From positions 1 to 64,000 of the forward strand of contig CAKPCK010000006.1 of the NCBI GenBank assembly GCA_934141555.1: DNA of 64,000 nucleotides, given 5' to 3'. A program made the position numbers and the translations under genes. Below are positions 1 to 7,822 of this stretch, piece by piece. Source of the DNA: an uncultured Clostridia bacterium. Lineage in GTDB: Bacteria > Bacillota > Clostridia > TANB77 > CAG-508. The notes beneath the pieces were generated by a model. That model was not told where the DNA came from. It did not search any database and saw nothing but the letters and a program-made list of their open reading frames with translations. Each line of letters opens with the position of its first letter. Within the stretch, counting starts at the first letter, position 1.

Positions 1-107
1 TGCCAACATGGCATCCTGCAGCATTATTGAGAGATGAAAATAAAAAAATAGACTTTATTAAAGATTTAAAACAAGTTATAAAAAGATATAATGAAATATG
101 CCAATAG
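1..107 (+). CDS. Uracil-DNA glycosylase, family 4 (3' end only)
   Basis: The window opens inside this gene. The frame starting at base 3 reads PTWHPAALLRD, a run of charged residues, and a TAG stop at 105-107. The T-HP-ALLR pattern followed by a Lys/Asp-rich helix is typical of the C-terminus of family 4 (Fe-S) uracil-DNA glycosylases, which excise uracil from DNA. Only about 34 codons are visible, so the Fe-S cysteines and catalytic region cannot be checked. The identification rests on this C-terminal motif alone. Confidence 0.7.
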   Translation, partial: PTWHPAALLRDENKKIDFIKDLKQVIKRYNEICQ

Positions 108-129
108 ATTGAATAAAGGGTCAGGTATA

Positions 130-158
130 TTGACTGAAATAGTGTAAAAATATAAAAT
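130..158 (+). promoter_or_regulatory. Promoter of the GltD-like gene
   Basis: TTGACT (130-135), a 17-nt spacer and TAAAAT (153-158) give a near-consensus vegetative promoter. It lies 35 nt before the GltD-like start codon. Confidence 0.6.
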
Positions 159-193
159 ATTTATACGAAATTAGTTGAATGGAGTTACTTATA

Positions 194-1447
194 ATGGAAG
201 AAATAAAATCAAAAGCAAATTATTGTTTAAATTGTGTGACAAAACCTTGTTCAAATAAAGGTTGTCCATTAAATAATAATATACCAGGATTTATAAAAGC
301 AATAAAAGAAGAAAATTATAAAAAAGCATATGAGATATTGTCAGAAACAACAGTACTAGAATCTGTATGTGGAAGGATATGCCCACATACTAAACAATGT
401 CAGGGCTCATGTGTAAGAGGAATAAAAGGACAACCTGTTAGTATTGGAGAACTAGAAGCATTTATAGGAGATATTGCAATAAAAGAAGGATATAAATTTG
501 CAGAAATAAATAATGAAAATAGAAATAAAAAAGTTGCAATTGTAGGAGGAGGTCCTGCTGGTTTAACAGCATCTGCATTCTTATTAAAAAAAGGATATTC
601 TGTTACTATATTTGAAAAATATGATTATCTTGGAGGCTTGCTTGTTCATGGAATTCCAGAATTTAGACTTCCAAAGAAAATTGTAAAAGATACAATTCAG
701 AAAATATTAGATTTAGGATTACAAGTTGAATATAATAAAGAACTTGGAAAAAATTTAACATTACAAGAACTTGATGAAAAATTTGATGCAATATTTTTAG
801 CATATGGTGCTAATATAACTACTAAAATGGGAGTAGATGGAGAAGATTTAAAAGGTGTATATGGAGGAAATCAGCTTTTAGAAAAAAATTTACATCCAAA
901 TTATAAAGGAAAGAAAGTTGCTGTAATAGGTGGCGGAAATGTAGCAATGGATTGTGCTAGAACAATAAAAAGATTAGGTGCAGAAGAAGTTGATATTATA
1001 TATAGAAGAGCAGAAGAACAAATGCCAGCAGAAGTAAAAGAAATAGAAGAAGCTAAACAAGAGGGAATAAAGTTTTTATTCCAAAATAATATTGTAAAAA
1101 TTATAGGAAATCAAAAAGTAGAAAAATTAGAATTAATTAAAACAGAATTAGTACAAAAAGAAGGAGAAACGAGAAAAGTTCCTATAAATATAGAAAATTC
1201 AAATTATTTAATTGATATAGATTATGTAATAATGGCATTAGGATCAATGCCTGAAGAGTTTACAAACGATTTAAGGCTTACTTTAGATAAGTATGGTTAT
1301 ATTATAATAGATGAAAAAAATAAAACCTCAAAAGCTAAAATATTTGCAGGAGGAGATATTGCTGGATGTAAAGGAACAGTAGCTTGGGCTGCTCGTTCTG
1401 GAAGAGATGCAGCAAATTCTATTGATGAATATTTACAGAATATATAA
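194..1447 (+). CDS. NADPH-dependent glutamate synthase small-subunit-like oxidoreductase
   Basis: Flavin- and Fe-S-dependent NAD(P)H oxidoreductase of the GltD/dihydropyrimidine dehydrogenase type. In glutamate synthase this subunit passes electrons from NADPH to the large subunit. Two N-terminal Cys clusters (about residues 11-24 and 59-73) fit two 4Fe-4S clusters. GGGPAGL near 118 is the FAD Rossmann motif, and GGGNVAMD near 245 is the NADPH-binding motif. The C-terminal AGGDIAG is the usual FAD-contact motif. I start at 194 rather than the in-frame ATG at 179, because GGAG at 181-184 sits 9 nt before 194. No large subunit is nearby, so the electron acceptor is unknown; many Clostridia carry stand-alone copies. 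At 417 aa it is slightly shorter than typical GltD. Confidence 0.85.
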   Translation: MEEIKSKANYCLNCVTKPCSNKGCPLNNNIPGFIKAIKEENYKKAYEILSETTVLESVCGRICPHTKQCQGSCVRGIKGQPVSIGELEAFIGDIAIKEGYKFAEINNENRNKKVAIVGGGPAGLTASAFLLKKGYSVTIFEKYDYLGGLLVHGIPEFRLPKKIVKDTIQKILDLGLQVEYNKELGKNLTLQELDEKFDAIFLAYGANITTKMGVDGEDLKGVYGGNQLLEKNLHPNYKGKKVAVIGGGNVAMDCARTIKRLGAEEVDIIYRRAEEQMPAEVKEIEEAKQEGIKFLFQNNIVKIIGNQKVEKLELIKTELVQKEGETRKVPINIENSNYLIDIDYVIMALGSMPEEFTNDLRLTLDKYGYIIIDEKNKTSKAKIFAGGDIAGCKGTVAWAARSGRDAANSIDEYLQNI

Positions 1448-1461
1448 GAAAGATAAAAATA

Positions 1462-1512
1462 AAGGACTAGATTATTCTAGTCCTTCTCAAAAAAGATAGG
1501 GATATCTTTTTT
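1462..1512 (+). terminator. Two consecutive hairpins after the GltD-like gene
   Basis: A perfect 10-bp stem (AAGGACTAGA, 1462-1471, with 1476-1485) is followed by a second perfect 10-bp stem (1489-1498 with 1503-1512). The second ends in six T, so it works as the intrinsic terminator of the plus-strand gene. The A-run on its left arm would also allow termination from the minus strand. Confidence 0.7.
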
Positions 1513-1528
1513 GTGTAGAAAATTGATT

Positions 1529-1728
1529 ATCTTTAGTATAATATCATATGTAAAACTTCATCTTTTGTGAAGTCATATGTAACTTAAAAATCATATGTAC
1601 TTAAGTAATACTTTTGTAAATTAATATTCTTTGGTACTTTTATCTTTGGTATTTTTTAAATCTTTAGTAAAAGTTATAAAATTTATCTTTTGTTTTTTTT
1701 ATATCTTTTGTATATTAAAATCTTTTGT
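1529..1728 (-). repeat. Array of 12 degenerate 9-mers (ACAAAAGAT on the minus strand)
   Basis: On the plus strand, copies of ATC(T/A)(T/A)T(T/A/G)GT start at 1529, 1543, 1560, 1572, 1590, 1609, 1627, 1642, 1660, 1685, 1703 and 1720. The intervals are 12-25 nt and mostly 17-19. On the minus strand they read ACAAAAGAT, ACTAAAGAT, ACCAAAGAT or ACATATGAT. The array begins at the stop codon of the minus-strand HExxH gene and fills the whole intergenic space, so it would form that gene's 3' UTR. The intervals are not multiples of three, so it is not a continuous coding repeat. Confidence 0.7.
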
Positions 1729-2810
1729 TAATTATGTATTTTATCTCCTGTTACGAAGTTAAGGAGTGCTCTAAACCAAGAACCAACTTTTGTAGGTTTT
1801 TTGATTGTTAGAGCTGTTTCAATGCCACCATTTTCAAGCACGTTAGATTTATGTTCTAATTGTGACATTTTTTCAGTATAATAGTCATCAAAGAAAGTAT
1901 AATCATCAGTTCTTCCAATTAAATTTCCATAATGATCTAATTTTTTTCTGTAATTATCAAGTTCCTCTAAATTTGAAATTTTTCTAAAAGCTTTATCAAA
2001 ATATCCTTTTATAAGAGTATTTTGAGCCTTTAAAAATGTGTCTGTAATTTTTACTTTTAGAGTCTCTTGTTTTGCAACTATTTTATTAACTCTGTTACAT
2101 CTTTCATCATAAGAATAAAATTTATTATTTAATCTTAAGATTTCTTCTTCAAGTTCCAAAATTTGATCACAACAAGATTCGATTTCTGAAAATGTTTTAC
2201 TTGAAGTAAGTTCAATAAAATAATTTTTGAATTTATCATTACTTGTAAATGTACTATCAAATAATATTTCATCACCAGTAAAATAAGTTAATTGTTCAAT
2301 TAAGTTACATTCTAGTGGGTAATATGATGGACTAATTGTTTCAAAAGAAATTCCAAAATATTTTACAGCTTCTTTTTGAATACCAATTACTTTTGAAGTA
2401 GAATATTGTACAGCAGCTTCATTTAATCCCATACCTGTAATTTTTAATGTATCAAAATTGCATAATCCCATACGAATTAAATTATTTCGCTTATCTTTAA
2501 TTTCTTGAATATAGTGTATACATTCATGAATTGCAAATTCTTCTAAATCCTCAACAGCAACTCTTTCATTAAAATAAATAGATGTATTTTTGTAGAAGTA
2601 ATTTGCTTCTGCCATACCTTCAGGCATTTCAGCTCGATACATTGTTAATCTTGCAAGTTTTGCAAATAGATCTGATTCATTAAAACAAAGTTCTGGAAAT
2701 GTTTCACAAAGCTTTGTTGCAATATTGTGAGCTATTCTATTAACTGTCATTGTATCTAATATGTCGACTACTTTTATTCCATCTTTTCTTAAGTCAGATT
2801 CAATGCTCAT
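1728..2810 (-). CDS. Unrecognised protein with a zinc-metallopeptidase (HExxH) motif
   Basis: A 360-residue protein whose family I do not recognise. It holds AIHECIHYIQ (HExxH, around residue 110), followed by NEAAVQY about 35 residues later. The Glu there could be a third zinc ligand, so a zincin fold is plausible but not shown. The C-terminal half is rich in Glu, Lys and Leu, probably helical or coiled coil. There is no signal peptide. The start at 2810 is preferred to the longer frame at 2858 because GGAGG lies 6 nt upstream. It lies downstream of, and in the same direction as, an XRE regulator, an arrangement like ImmR/ImmA pairs, although the sequence is not a recognisable ImmA. Confidence 0.6.
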   Translation of the reverse strand: MSIESDLRKDGIKVVDILDTMTVNRIAHNIATKLCETFPELCFNESDLFAKLARLTMYRAEMPEGMAEANYFYKNTSIYFNERVAVEDLEEFAIHECIHYIQEIKDKRNNLIRMGLCNFDTLKITGMGLNEAAVQYSTSKVIGIQKEAVKYFGISFETISPSYYPLECNLIEQLTYFTGDEILFDSTFTSNDKFKNYFIELTSSKTFSEIESCCDQILELEEEILRLNNKFYSYDERCNRVNKIVAKQETLKVKITDTFLKAQNTLIKGYFDKAFRKISNLEELDNYRKKLDHYGNLIGRTDDYTFFDDYYTEKMSQLEHKSNVLENGGIETALTIKKPTKVGSWFRALLNFVTGDKIHN

Positions 2811-2839
2811 TGTATCCTCCAGTTCTTTATTTTGACATT

Positions 2840-2870
2840 TGTATAATAAATTCGTCAAATTTATTATACA
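2840..2870. promoter_or_regulatory. Perfect 13-bp palindrome overlapping a -10 element (operator)
   Basis: TGTATAATAAATT (2840-2852), a 5-nt spacer and its exact reverse complement (2858-2870). The arm contains TATAAT, so the site overlaps the likely -10 box of the HExxH gene, whose start codon is 30 nt away. Its placement between the XRE regulator and its neighbour makes it a good candidate operator for that regulator. Confidence 0.55.
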
Positions 2871-2947
2871 ATATTTTGTTGTAAATGTGTATTACAATAG
2901 TATTAAATTTATGTTACAAAAATATTACAAAAAAACTGAGCAATTTA

Positions 2948-3208
2948 TTACTCAGTTTTATCATTATCTTGTTCAACTTCTTTAAAAATATCGTCTTGAA
3001 AGAACTCTGTTATAGTAATTCCAAAACCTTCGCATATATGAAGTAATGTATCTAACTTTATTAGTTCTGTTCTTTTACTCATAAATGCTGCAAGTGTTGA
3101 CATTGGAACGCCTGAAGCTTTGAATAATGCCCATAGACTCATTCCATTTTTCTTTTGATAGAATTTAATTCTTTCTCTTATTGCATCTGATAAATACATT
3201 CTAATCAC
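2948..3208 (-). CDS. XRE-family (Cro/CI-type) transcriptional regulator
   Basis: An 86-residue cytoplasmic DNA-binding protein. The helix-turn-helix core spans roughly residues 10-65: IKFYQKKNGMSLWALFKASG, then PMSTLAAFMS, then the LDTLLHICEGFGI helix typical of the Cro/CI fold. An acidic tail (EVEQDNDKTE) follows. GAGGTG precedes the ATG. It is upstream of and co-directional with the HExxH protein, and divergent from the 321-aa membrane protein, so it probably regulates one or both. Confidence 0.85.
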   Translation of the reverse strand: MIRMYLSDAIRERIKFYQKKNGMSLWALFKASGVPMSTLAAFMSKRTELIKLDTLLHICEGFGITITEFFQDDIFKEVEQDNDKTE

Positions 3209-3299
3209 CTCTTAAATTTAATATATTTGAGTATAGCAGTAAATTTAACAGAACTAGTCTATCCAAATAGAGTAAAAATATGTAATTTTATTAAAATTG

Positions 3300-3328
3300 T
3301 TGACTTTGAATGTATAATGAGATATTAT
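3300..3328 (+). promoter_or_regulatory. Promoter of the 321-aa protein
   Basis: TTGACT (3300-3305), 17-nt spacer, TATTAT (3323-3328). It lies 35 nt before the start codon in the divergent intergenic region. Confidence 0.55.
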
Positions 3329-3363
3329 ATAAATAGATTTAACAAAAGTTAAGGAGAGGTACT

Positions 3364-4329
3364 ATGGAAAAAAATTCAAGAAAAGATGTAAAGAAAAGAA
3401 TAGGAAAACAAAAAAATACAGTATTTAATGTATTGGCTAATGTATTTAATGGTAAAAAAAATAATGGTAAAGAAAATGAGCTAAGGGGGCTTAAAGGAAA
3501 ACTAGAAAAAAGGATAAGATATAGTATTAGTTCTTTTGAAGCTACAAGGGGAAGAAAAGCAACTAGAGAAGAAAGAGCTAAAATAAGACATAGAGTTACA
3601 CATGATTTTCAAACACGATTGGCAGTAAGAACTGGTTCACTAGCTTTAGCTGGATTTACTTTATTTTCAGCAGGTAAAATGTTAGGAGAAGGTTCTGGAA
3701 AAATAGAAGGAGTTACTCAAGAAAATCCAGAATCAGTTACAGTTGATGTTAATAACTTTAAGGAAGGACTTAAAGTTGTTGGATTAGGAGATGATGGAGT
3801 ATTACTTGTTCAAAATGAAGATGGACAAGATGTACAAATTACAAATCAAAATGTAAATGCTATAAAAGAACAAAATGATATAATTGCTCAAAGAGAGGCT
3901 CAGATTCAACAAATAAGAGATGATATAAAAAATATAAAAAATGAAAAAGATGCAATAAAATATATGAAAAAAACTTTTAGAGAGCAATACAAAATAGATA
4001 ATGGAGTAGAGATTGCAGGTAATATAAAAATTTATACGAAAAGTTGGGATTCCAATCCAAATACAAAAGAAGAAGTTATAGTAGAGAAAGCTAGTGGAGA
4101 AATAATTGAATCTTGGAATGAAAGAGATAATCAAGATAATTCTATAAGTAAAGTGCTAGGAATTTTACTTGAAACTGAAAAGTTAAGATTATATTATCAA
4201 CAAAATTCACCAGATAGCTATATGTCAAGAAAAGGTGGAGAAAAAGATCAACTTGCAGATTTTATAATAAGAGCTAAAGGATTAGATGAGCAAACACAAC
4301 AAGTAGATGGTATGGAACCAGGTGAATAA
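3364..4329 (+). CDS. Hypothetical membrane-associated protein
   Basis: A 321-residue protein of unknown family. The first ~95 residues are very basic (many Lys and Arg, with a GRKATREERAKIRHR stretch). A single hydrophobic segment follows near residues 95-115 (TGSLALAGFTLFSAGK). Beyond it lie a Gly/Asp-rich region, a Gln/Lys/Asp coiled-coil-like stretch (about 170-205) and an acidic C-terminus. This fits a one-pass membrane protein with a basic cytoplasmic domain. AAGGAGAGG precedes the ATG. It is divergent from the XRE gene and may belong to the same small locus. Confidence 0.55.
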   Translation: MEKNSRKDVKKRIGKQKNTVFNVLANVFNGKKNNGKENELRGLKGKLEKRIRYSISSFEATRGRKATREERAKIRHRVTHDFQTRLAVRTGSLALAGFTLFSAGKMLGEGSGKIEGVTQENPESVTVDVNNFKEGLKVVGLGDDGVLLVQNEDGQDVQITNQNVNAIKEQNDIIAQREAQIQQIRDDIKNIKNEKDAIKYMKKTFREQYKIDNGVEIAGNIKIYTKSWDSNPNTKEEVIVEKASGEIIESWNERDNQDNSISKVLGILLETEKLRLYYQQNSPDSYMSRKGGEKDQLADFIIRAKGLDEQTQQVDGMEPGE

Positions 4330-4340
4330 TTAAATAAGAA

Positions 4341-4370
4341 AATAAGACTTCATTTTGAAGTCTTATTTTT
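4341..4370. terminator. Bidirectional terminator between the convergent 321-aa gene and ruvA
   Basis: AATAAGACTTCA (4341-4352) pairs with 4356-4367 over a 3-nt loop and is followed by T's to 4370. The A-rich left side allows use by both strands. The ruvA stop codon (4363-4365) lies inside the right arm. Confidence 0.8.
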
Positions 4371-4956
4371 GTGACAATAAAATTAATCCTTTTTTAATCA
4401 AATCTTCAATAGATAAATTATCAATATCAAGATGTTCAAAAGCTTTTTCAATATCTTTCTTAGAATATCCTAAAACCATTAAACCAGAAATAGCTTCATT
4501 AATATTTTCACTATTATCTTTAGTCTTCTTTGAAGAATTTTCTTCAAGTTGCTCTTCTTTTAATTTATCCTTTAATTCAAGAATAATTCTTTGAGCAGAT
4601 TTGTTTCCAATTCCAGGAACTTTTGTAAGAACTTTAACATCATTAGAGATTACTGCAATTGCAAAATCAGAAGGTTCTATACAAGAAAGCATCACTAATG
4701 CACTTTTGGCTCCAACACCACTAACAGAAATAAGTAATTCAAACATTTTTAATTGTTCTTGTGTTTTAAAACCATATATACTTATATCATCTTCTCGAAC
4801 TTTTACATATGTAAATACTTTTATAATATCATGTAATTCTCCAATAGTGTCAATATTATTTTGTGACATAAAAATTTTGTAACCCAAGCCATTAATATCT
4901 ATAACAATATATCCATTTGATTTTAATTCAAGTGCTCCTTTTATATATGCAAACAT
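4363..4956 (-). CDS. ruvA: Holliday junction branch migration protein RuvA
   Basis: RuvA binds four-way DNA junctions as a tetramer and loads the RuvB helicase during recombinational repair. The 197-residue length is normal. It begins MFAYIKGALELKSNGYIVIDINGLGYKI, an OB fold. Two helix-hairpin-helix motifs follow: LLISVSGVGAKSALVML (around 70-86) and LTKVPGIGNKSAQRII (around 105-120). The C-terminal RuvB-binding domain is GLMVLGYSKKDIEKAF. AAGGAAAA lies upstream of the ATG. The usual neighbour ruvB is not adjacent, so it must be elsewhere. Confidence 0.95.
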   Translation of the reverse strand: MFAYIKGALELKSNGYIVIDINGLGYKIFMSQNNIDTIGELHDIIKVFTYVKVREDDISIYGFKTQEQLKMFELLISVSGVGAKSALVMLSCIEPSDFAIAVISNDVKVLTKVPGIGNKSAQRIILELKDKLKEEQLEENSSKKTKDNSENINEAISGLMVLGYSKKDIEKAFEHLDIDNLSIEDLIKKGLILLSQK

Positions 4957-5035
4957 AATTATATTTTCCTTTCATGTAAATTATTATGAGATTATATATT
5001 AAAAAAGAAATAAAATCAATATGTAAATAACAGAA

Positions 5036-5064
5036 AAGAGACTTACTAAGATAGTAAGTCTCTT
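5036..5064 (-). terminator. Terminator of the GC-rich orphan gene
   Basis: A perfect 13-bp stem (5036-5048 with 5052-5064, 3-nt loop), 13 nt past the stop at 5077. On the minus strand it is followed by a T-rich tract. Confidence 0.8.
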
Positions 5065-5076
5065 TCTGTCGACAGG

Positions 5077-5508
5077 TTAGAAGTTGGTTTTCTTCATGCC
5101 TGTCATATCTCCTTCGAAGGAGATCGTGTCATCAACAACCCACTTTTGAGTGCAGATTGCCTCTTCATCAATCGGGAAACCAGCCCCCTTCAGAAGGTCA
5201 CGCAAATCGCGAGGACCTTCTCCACCATAGCCAGCAGTGACAGAATAAACGCGGAGTTTAATTTTGGCCCACTTATGGCCAGTCATATGCCCCTCAATGA
5301 TAAGAGGGAACATATTATCAGGGATTGCCCCCTCAACATACCCGTACTTATCAGAATGATAGTTTAAGGGAAATTCAATGTGGGGGAGGCCAGCAGAGGT
5401 GTTGTACTTAAAAGAATAGCTTTCAGGTACAAAACCACCTTTGATGAACGCGAGAGCGTTGATCCGAGCCATAGAGCTCGTGCTAGTGATGACATCAATG
5501 TAATCCAT
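5077..5508 (-). CDS. Hypothetical protein with atypical, GC-richer codon use
   Basis: A 143-residue protein of unknown family. It uses codons such as GGC, CCC, CGC and GAG that are rare elsewhere in the window, and its base composition is clearly higher in GC than both neighbours. It contains a Gly-rich stretch, TAGYGGEGPRDLRDLL, and no transmembrane segment. The start at 5508 is chosen because AAGGAGA lies just upstream; the longer frame from 5535 has no RBS. It has its own promoter and terminator, so it is a single-gene unit. The composition suggests recent acquisition. Confidence 0.6.
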   Translation of the reverse strand: MDYIDVITSTSSMARINALAFIKGGFVPESYSFKYNTSAGLPHIEFPLNYHSDKYGYVEGAIPDNMFPLIIEGHMTGHKWAKIKLRVYSVTAGYGGEGPRDLRDLLKGAGFPIDEEAICTQKWVVDDTISFEGDMTGMKKTNF

Positions 5509-5573
5509 GGAAGTCTCCTTTGGTTTGTGAAGCAATAGATATAATGCTTCTTTGTAAATATTCGTACATTAAT

Positions 5574-5602
5574 AGTATAACACAATTTACATAAAATGTA
5601 AA
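5574..5602 (-). promoter_or_regulatory. Promoter of the orphan gene at 5077-5508
   Basis: On the minus strand TTTACA (5597-5602), 17-nt spacer, TATACT (5574-5579). The leader also holds a GAAGCA/TGCTTC hairpin (about 5529-5550) before the RBS. Confidence 0.6.
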
Positions 5603-5631
5603 GACTGAGGCACAAAAATATGTTCGAAATA

Positions 5632-5660
5632 TTGACTTTTTTAGTCTATAGTTTTATAAT
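5632..5660 (+). promoter_or_regulatory. Promoter of rarA
   Basis: TTGACT (5632-5637), 17-nt spacer, TATAAT (5655-5660), 35 nt before the rarA start. It diverges from the promoter at 5574-5602. Confidence 0.65.
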
Positions 5661-5694
5661 TTACAAAGATTATAGGAGAAAAGGAAAATAAAAA

Positions 5695-6936
5695 ATGAAT
5701 GAAAAAGAACCATTAGCATTTAGAATGAGACCAAAAACATTAGAAGAATATGTAGGACAAGAACATGTAATAGGTCCAGGAAAACTATTATATAGAACAA
5801 TAAAAGCAGATAGATTATCAAGTATTATATTATTTGGACCTCCAGGTTGTGGAAAAACATCATTAGCAAAAGTAATAAGTGAAACAACTAAATATAAGTT
5901 TTATAAAATAAATGCAGTAACAGCAGGAGTAGCAGATATAAAAAGAGTTGTAGAAGAAACAAGAAATTATATGATGAATCCAACTGGAAAAAGTATTTTG
6001 TTTATAGATGAAATTCATAGATTTAATAAATTACAACAAGATGCACTTTTACCATATGTAGAAAATGGAACAATAATATTAATAGGAGCAACAACAGAAA
6101 ATCCATATTTTGAAGTAAATAAAGCTTTAATTTCAAGATCTATGGTAATAAAACTTAACCCATTAACAGAAGATGATATTTATAAAATTTTAAAAAATGC
6201 ACTTGAAAGAAAAGATGGGCTTGGAGAATATTCTATAAAAATAGAAGATAGTACATTACGAAAAATAGCAGATATATCAAATGGAGATGTAAGAACAGCT
6301 TTAAATGGTTTAGAAATAGCAGTATTAACAACAAGTATGAGTTCAGATGGATATATTCATATAACAGATGAAGTTATAAAAAATAGTATTCAAAACAGAA
6401 AAGCAATTTTTGATAAAAATGGAGATACACATTATGATAATATAAGCGCTTTTATAAAATCAATGAGAGGTTCAGATCCTGACGCAACATTATTATATTT
6501 AGCAAGAGCACTGAATGGAGGAGAAGACCCAGTATTTTTAGCAAGAAGAATAGTAATTTGTGCATCAGAAGATGTTGGATTAGCAGATCCACAAGCACTT
6601 GTTATTGCAACATCTGCAATGCAAGCTGTTAATATGATAGGAATGCCAGAAGCTAGAATAATACTTGCAGAAGCAGCCGTATATGTTGCAAACTGTAAAA
6701 AATCAAATGCAACATATTTAGGAATTAACAAAGCATTAGAAGATGTTGCAAATTCAGACACTGGTGAAATACCAATGCACATTAGAAATGCACCAATAGA
6801 AAAAATGAGAGAATTAGGATATAATGAAGGATATTTATATCCACATGATTTTCCAGGACATTGGGTTGAACAACAATATTTACCAGATAAAATGGTTGGA
6901 ACAAAATATTACATTAAAGATGAAAATATTAAATAA
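5695..6936 (+). CDS. rarA: Replication-associated recombination protein A (AAA+ ATPase RarA/MgsA)
   Basis: RarA is a clamp-loader-like AAA+ ATPase that acts at stalled replication forks. At 413 residues it is close to the family norm. The N-terminus has the family signature LAFRMRPKTLEEYVGQEH. Walker A is GPPGCGKT (about 48-55), Walker B is FIDEIHRF (about 103-110), sensor 1 is GATTENP, and arginine-finger-region and sensor 2 sequences follow (GDVRTALN). The C-terminal tetramerisation domain ends HWVEQQYLPD. The RBS is AGGAGAAAAGG. It has its own promoter and a terminator just downstream. Confidence 0.95.
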   Translation: MNEKEPLAFRMRPKTLEEYVGQEHVIGPGKLLYRTIKADRLSSIILFGPPGCGKTSLAKVISETTKYKFYKINAVTAGVADIKRVVEETRNYMMNPTGKSILFIDEIHRFNKLQQDALLPYVENGTIILIGATTENPYFEVNKALISRSMVIKLNPLTEDDIYKILKNALERKDGLGEYSIKIEDSTLRKIADISNGDVRTALNGLEIAVLTTSMSSDGYIHITDEVIKNSIQNRKAIFDKNGDTHYDNISAFIKSMRGSDPDATLLYLARALNGGEDPVFLARRIVICASEDVGLADPQALVIATSAMQAVNMIGMPEARIILAEAAVYVANCKKSNATYLGINKALEDVANSDTGEIPMHIRNAPIEKMRELGYNEGYLYPHDFPGHWVEQQYLPDKMVGTKYYIKDENIK

Positions 6937-6951
6937 AATAATAGAATTTGG

Positions 6952-6987
6952 AAAAGATAGAAAAAAGAAGAATTTTCTATCTTTTTA
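6952..6987 (+). terminator. Terminator after rarA
   Basis: A 13-bp stem (AAAAGATAGAAAA at 6952-6964 with 6973-6985) ends in a T-run. It lies 16 nt past the rarA stop and before the TauE/SafE genes. Confidence 0.7.
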
Positions 6988-7010
6988 ATTTGATTTTTAA
7001 GGATAAAAAT

Positions 7011-7391
7011 ATGAATGAAAAAATAAAAAAACAATCTTTGAATATAAAAATTGCTATTATTGGAGGGTTAGCAGGTATTATATGTGGCTTATTTGGAACT
7101 GGTGGTGGAATGATACTTGTTCCAGCATTTATTTATATGTTAGATATTGAACCAAAAAAAGCAAGAGCAACATCACTTTGTTGTATGTTAGCAATGGTAA
7201 TTGTAAGTAGTTTCTTCTATTATAAAAATAATTATATAAATTGGAATTCAGGATTATTATGTGCAATAGGAGGAATATTTGGAGGATATATAGGTGCAAT
7301 AATATTAAAAAAAGTGCCTGATTATATTTTGAAAATTTTGTTTACAATTTTTATTTTATATTATGCTTATAGAATGTTATTTGTTTTGTAA
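7011..7391 (+). CDS. TauE/SafE-family membrane protein, first half
   Basis: A 126-residue integral membrane protein that matches one repeat of the TauE/SafE (DUF81) family of sulfite or organosulfur-anion exporters. The family signature GGLAGIICGLFGTGGGMILVP is at the N-terminus, and about four hydrophobic segments follow. Normal family members are about 250 residues and carry two such repeats. The second repeat is encoded separately 15 nt downstream. AAGGAT precedes the ATG at 7011; the longer frame upstream runs through the rarA terminator. The two halves probably form one transporter. Confidence 0.8.
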   Translation: MNEKIKKQSLNIKIAIIGGLAGIICGLFGTGGGMILVPAFIYMLDIEPKKARATSLCCMLAMVIVSSFFYYKNNYINWNSGLLCAIGGIFGGYIGAIILKKVPDYILKILFTIFILYYAYRMLFVL

Positions 7392-7406
7392 AATTGGAGG
7401 AAAGAT

Positions 7407-7781
7407 ATGTTACAAATCTTAATTGGTGGGTTATCTGGAATATTCAGTGGAATAGGAATGGGTGGAGGTACAATTTTAATATTTTTACTTACAACATTTG
7501 CAGGATTAGAACAACATATTGCACAAGCAACAAATCTTATATATTTTATTCCAACAGCAATTTCAGCAATTATAGTAAATTACAGAAATAAAAATATTAA
7601 TGTAAAATTGGCAATTTATATTTCAATTTGTGGAATTATAGGTGCTATAATTGGTTCAATTATTTCAGTAAATATTGAAGTTGGAATATTAAGAAAATTA
7701 TTTGGAATATTCTTGATTTTTATTGCAATTCATGAGATTTATACATTGTGGAAAGAAAAAAATAGAAATGGCATGCCTTGA
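7407..7781 (+). CDS. TauE/SafE-family membrane protein, second half
   Basis: A 124-residue membrane protein starting MLQILIGGLSGIFSGIGMGG, the same Gly-rich signature that opens the preceding gene. It has about four hydrophobic segments. TGGAGG precedes the ATG, so it is translated on its own. It ends in TGA, and the -35 box of topB overlaps this stop. It probably pairs with the upstream half protein to make a full transporter; the substrate cannot be inferred. Confidence 0.8.
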   Translation: MLQILIGGLSGIFSGIGMGGGTILIFLLTTFAGLEQHIAQATNLIYFIPTAISAIIVNYRNKNINVKLAIYISICGIIGAIIGSIISVNIEVGILRKLFGIFLIFIAIHEIYTLWKEKNRNGMP

Positions 7782-7806
7782 CACTTAGTGGCAAATTTGT
7801 TATAAC
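7778..7806 (+). promoter_or_regulatory. Promoter of topB
   Basis: TTGACA (7778-7783), 17-nt spacer, TATAAC (7801-7806). It overlaps the last codons of the preceding gene, so topB has its own start point. Confidence 0.65.
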
Positions 7807-7822
7807 AATAAGAGGATTATTA

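Noticed and set aside
1462..1485. First hairpin after the GltD-like gene as a separate regulatory RNA
   Set aside because: It has no promoter of its own and sits next to the functional terminator; most likely part of the same termination region.
4601..4882. 93-aa plus-strand ORF opposite ruvA
   Set aside because: It lies wholly antisense to a clear ruvA and has no RBS.
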